NCBI RefSeq assembly: GCF_003024155.1
Contig: NZ_CP028136.1
Span: forward strand, 930,001-994,000
Origin: Christiangramia fulva
GTDB taxonomy: Bacteria > Bacteroidota > Bacteroidia > Flavobacteriales > Flavobacteriaceae
Reading direction: 5' to 3'
DNA: 64,000 nt
The translations under genes and the position numbers were made by a program. The notes under the pieces are model-generated. The model was not told the origin of the DNA. It did not search any database and was given only the letters and a program-made list of their open reading frames with translations. Shown here piece after piece: positions 63,950 through 64,000 of this stretch; within the stretch, counting starts at the first letter, position 1, and each line of letters opens with the position of its first letter.

Positions 63950-64000
63950 AAGAATCAATTGGCTATTTTATTCAACTATTATAGTATTCATAATATTCAA

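Noticed and set aside
1..64000. CRISPR arrays and rRNA genes
   Set aside because: No regularly spaced repeat array and no rRNA sequence were seen; the repeats present are short dispersed pairs or the iteron-like cluster.

Overview
The window looks like a chromosome segment of a marine or soil member of Flavobacteriaceae (Bacteroidota), close in gene content to Gramella/Christiangramia, Salegentibacter or Zunongwangia. The support is SusC/SusD proteins, many 'NAQ'/'SCxxD' type signal and lipoprotein N-termini, TAnnTTTG-type -7 boxes, a NIPSNAP, DUF4286, HTTM and OlsF-like gene set, and a CTn/NBU-type integrase. The genus is an inference.

Region A (1-31.5 kb) is mostly core genome. It opens with a ligase-associated DNA repair cluster on the minus strand (exonuclease, ATP-dependent DNA ligase, a small lipoprotein, and an Lhr-like DEXH helicase cut by the left edge). 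Then come a TerB-like protein, class I fructose-bisphosphatase, two tandem paralogous GNAT acetyltransferases, aspartate kinase, an OlsF-like bifunctional acyltransferase and an NAD(P)-binding SDR. A long minus-strand group follows (serS, TPR protein, DUF4286, rsmA, mgtE, 2-hydroxyacid dehydrogenase), then esterase, HTTM, ribF, pth, rplY and prs. A plus-strand Ppx/GppA-HD gene sits between rplY and prs, flanked by short dispersed repeats. An aldo/keto reductase, a GNAT, DUF3500, NIPSNAP, DUF2892 and DedA genes close the region.

Region B (31.8-32.3 kb) is a compact and unusual unit. A promoter is followed by the first 30 nt of a tRNA-Leu gene, interrupted twice by 20-nt palindromes of one family. 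A small GIY-YIG nuclease gene comes next, and its stop codon lies one base before an intact tRNA-Leu(CAA). The tRNA seems to have lost its private promoter and is probably made from the nuclease transcript.

Region C (32.3-47.3 kb) is accessory. Directly downstream of the tRNA is a mobilizable element with the layout of Bacteroides NBU elements: tyrosine integrase, D5/VapE-like helicase, a cluster of TGATGACA repeats that resembles an iteron origin, a CHC2-less Toprim primase, an oriT-like hairpin, MobC and a MobB-type relaxase. Next to it are probable cargo genes: a 1263-residue protein with a PD-(D/E)xK-like N-terminus preceded by a DUF2971 gene (candidate defence pair), a LytTR membrane regulator with an acyltransferase, and an IS481-family insertion sequence. 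No right attachment site was found.

Region D (47.3-64 kb) is a polysaccharide utilization locus for a beta-mannan (galacto/glucomannan): SusC, SusD, a TIG-domain lipoprotein, a FAS1 lipoprotein with two tandem binding-like modules, GH27 alpha-galactosidase, a secreted AGE-type epimerase, GH9, GH26 and a clan GH-A (GH30-like) enzyme. Expected partners such as GH130, a sugar permease and the regulator are absent and may lie beyond the right edge.
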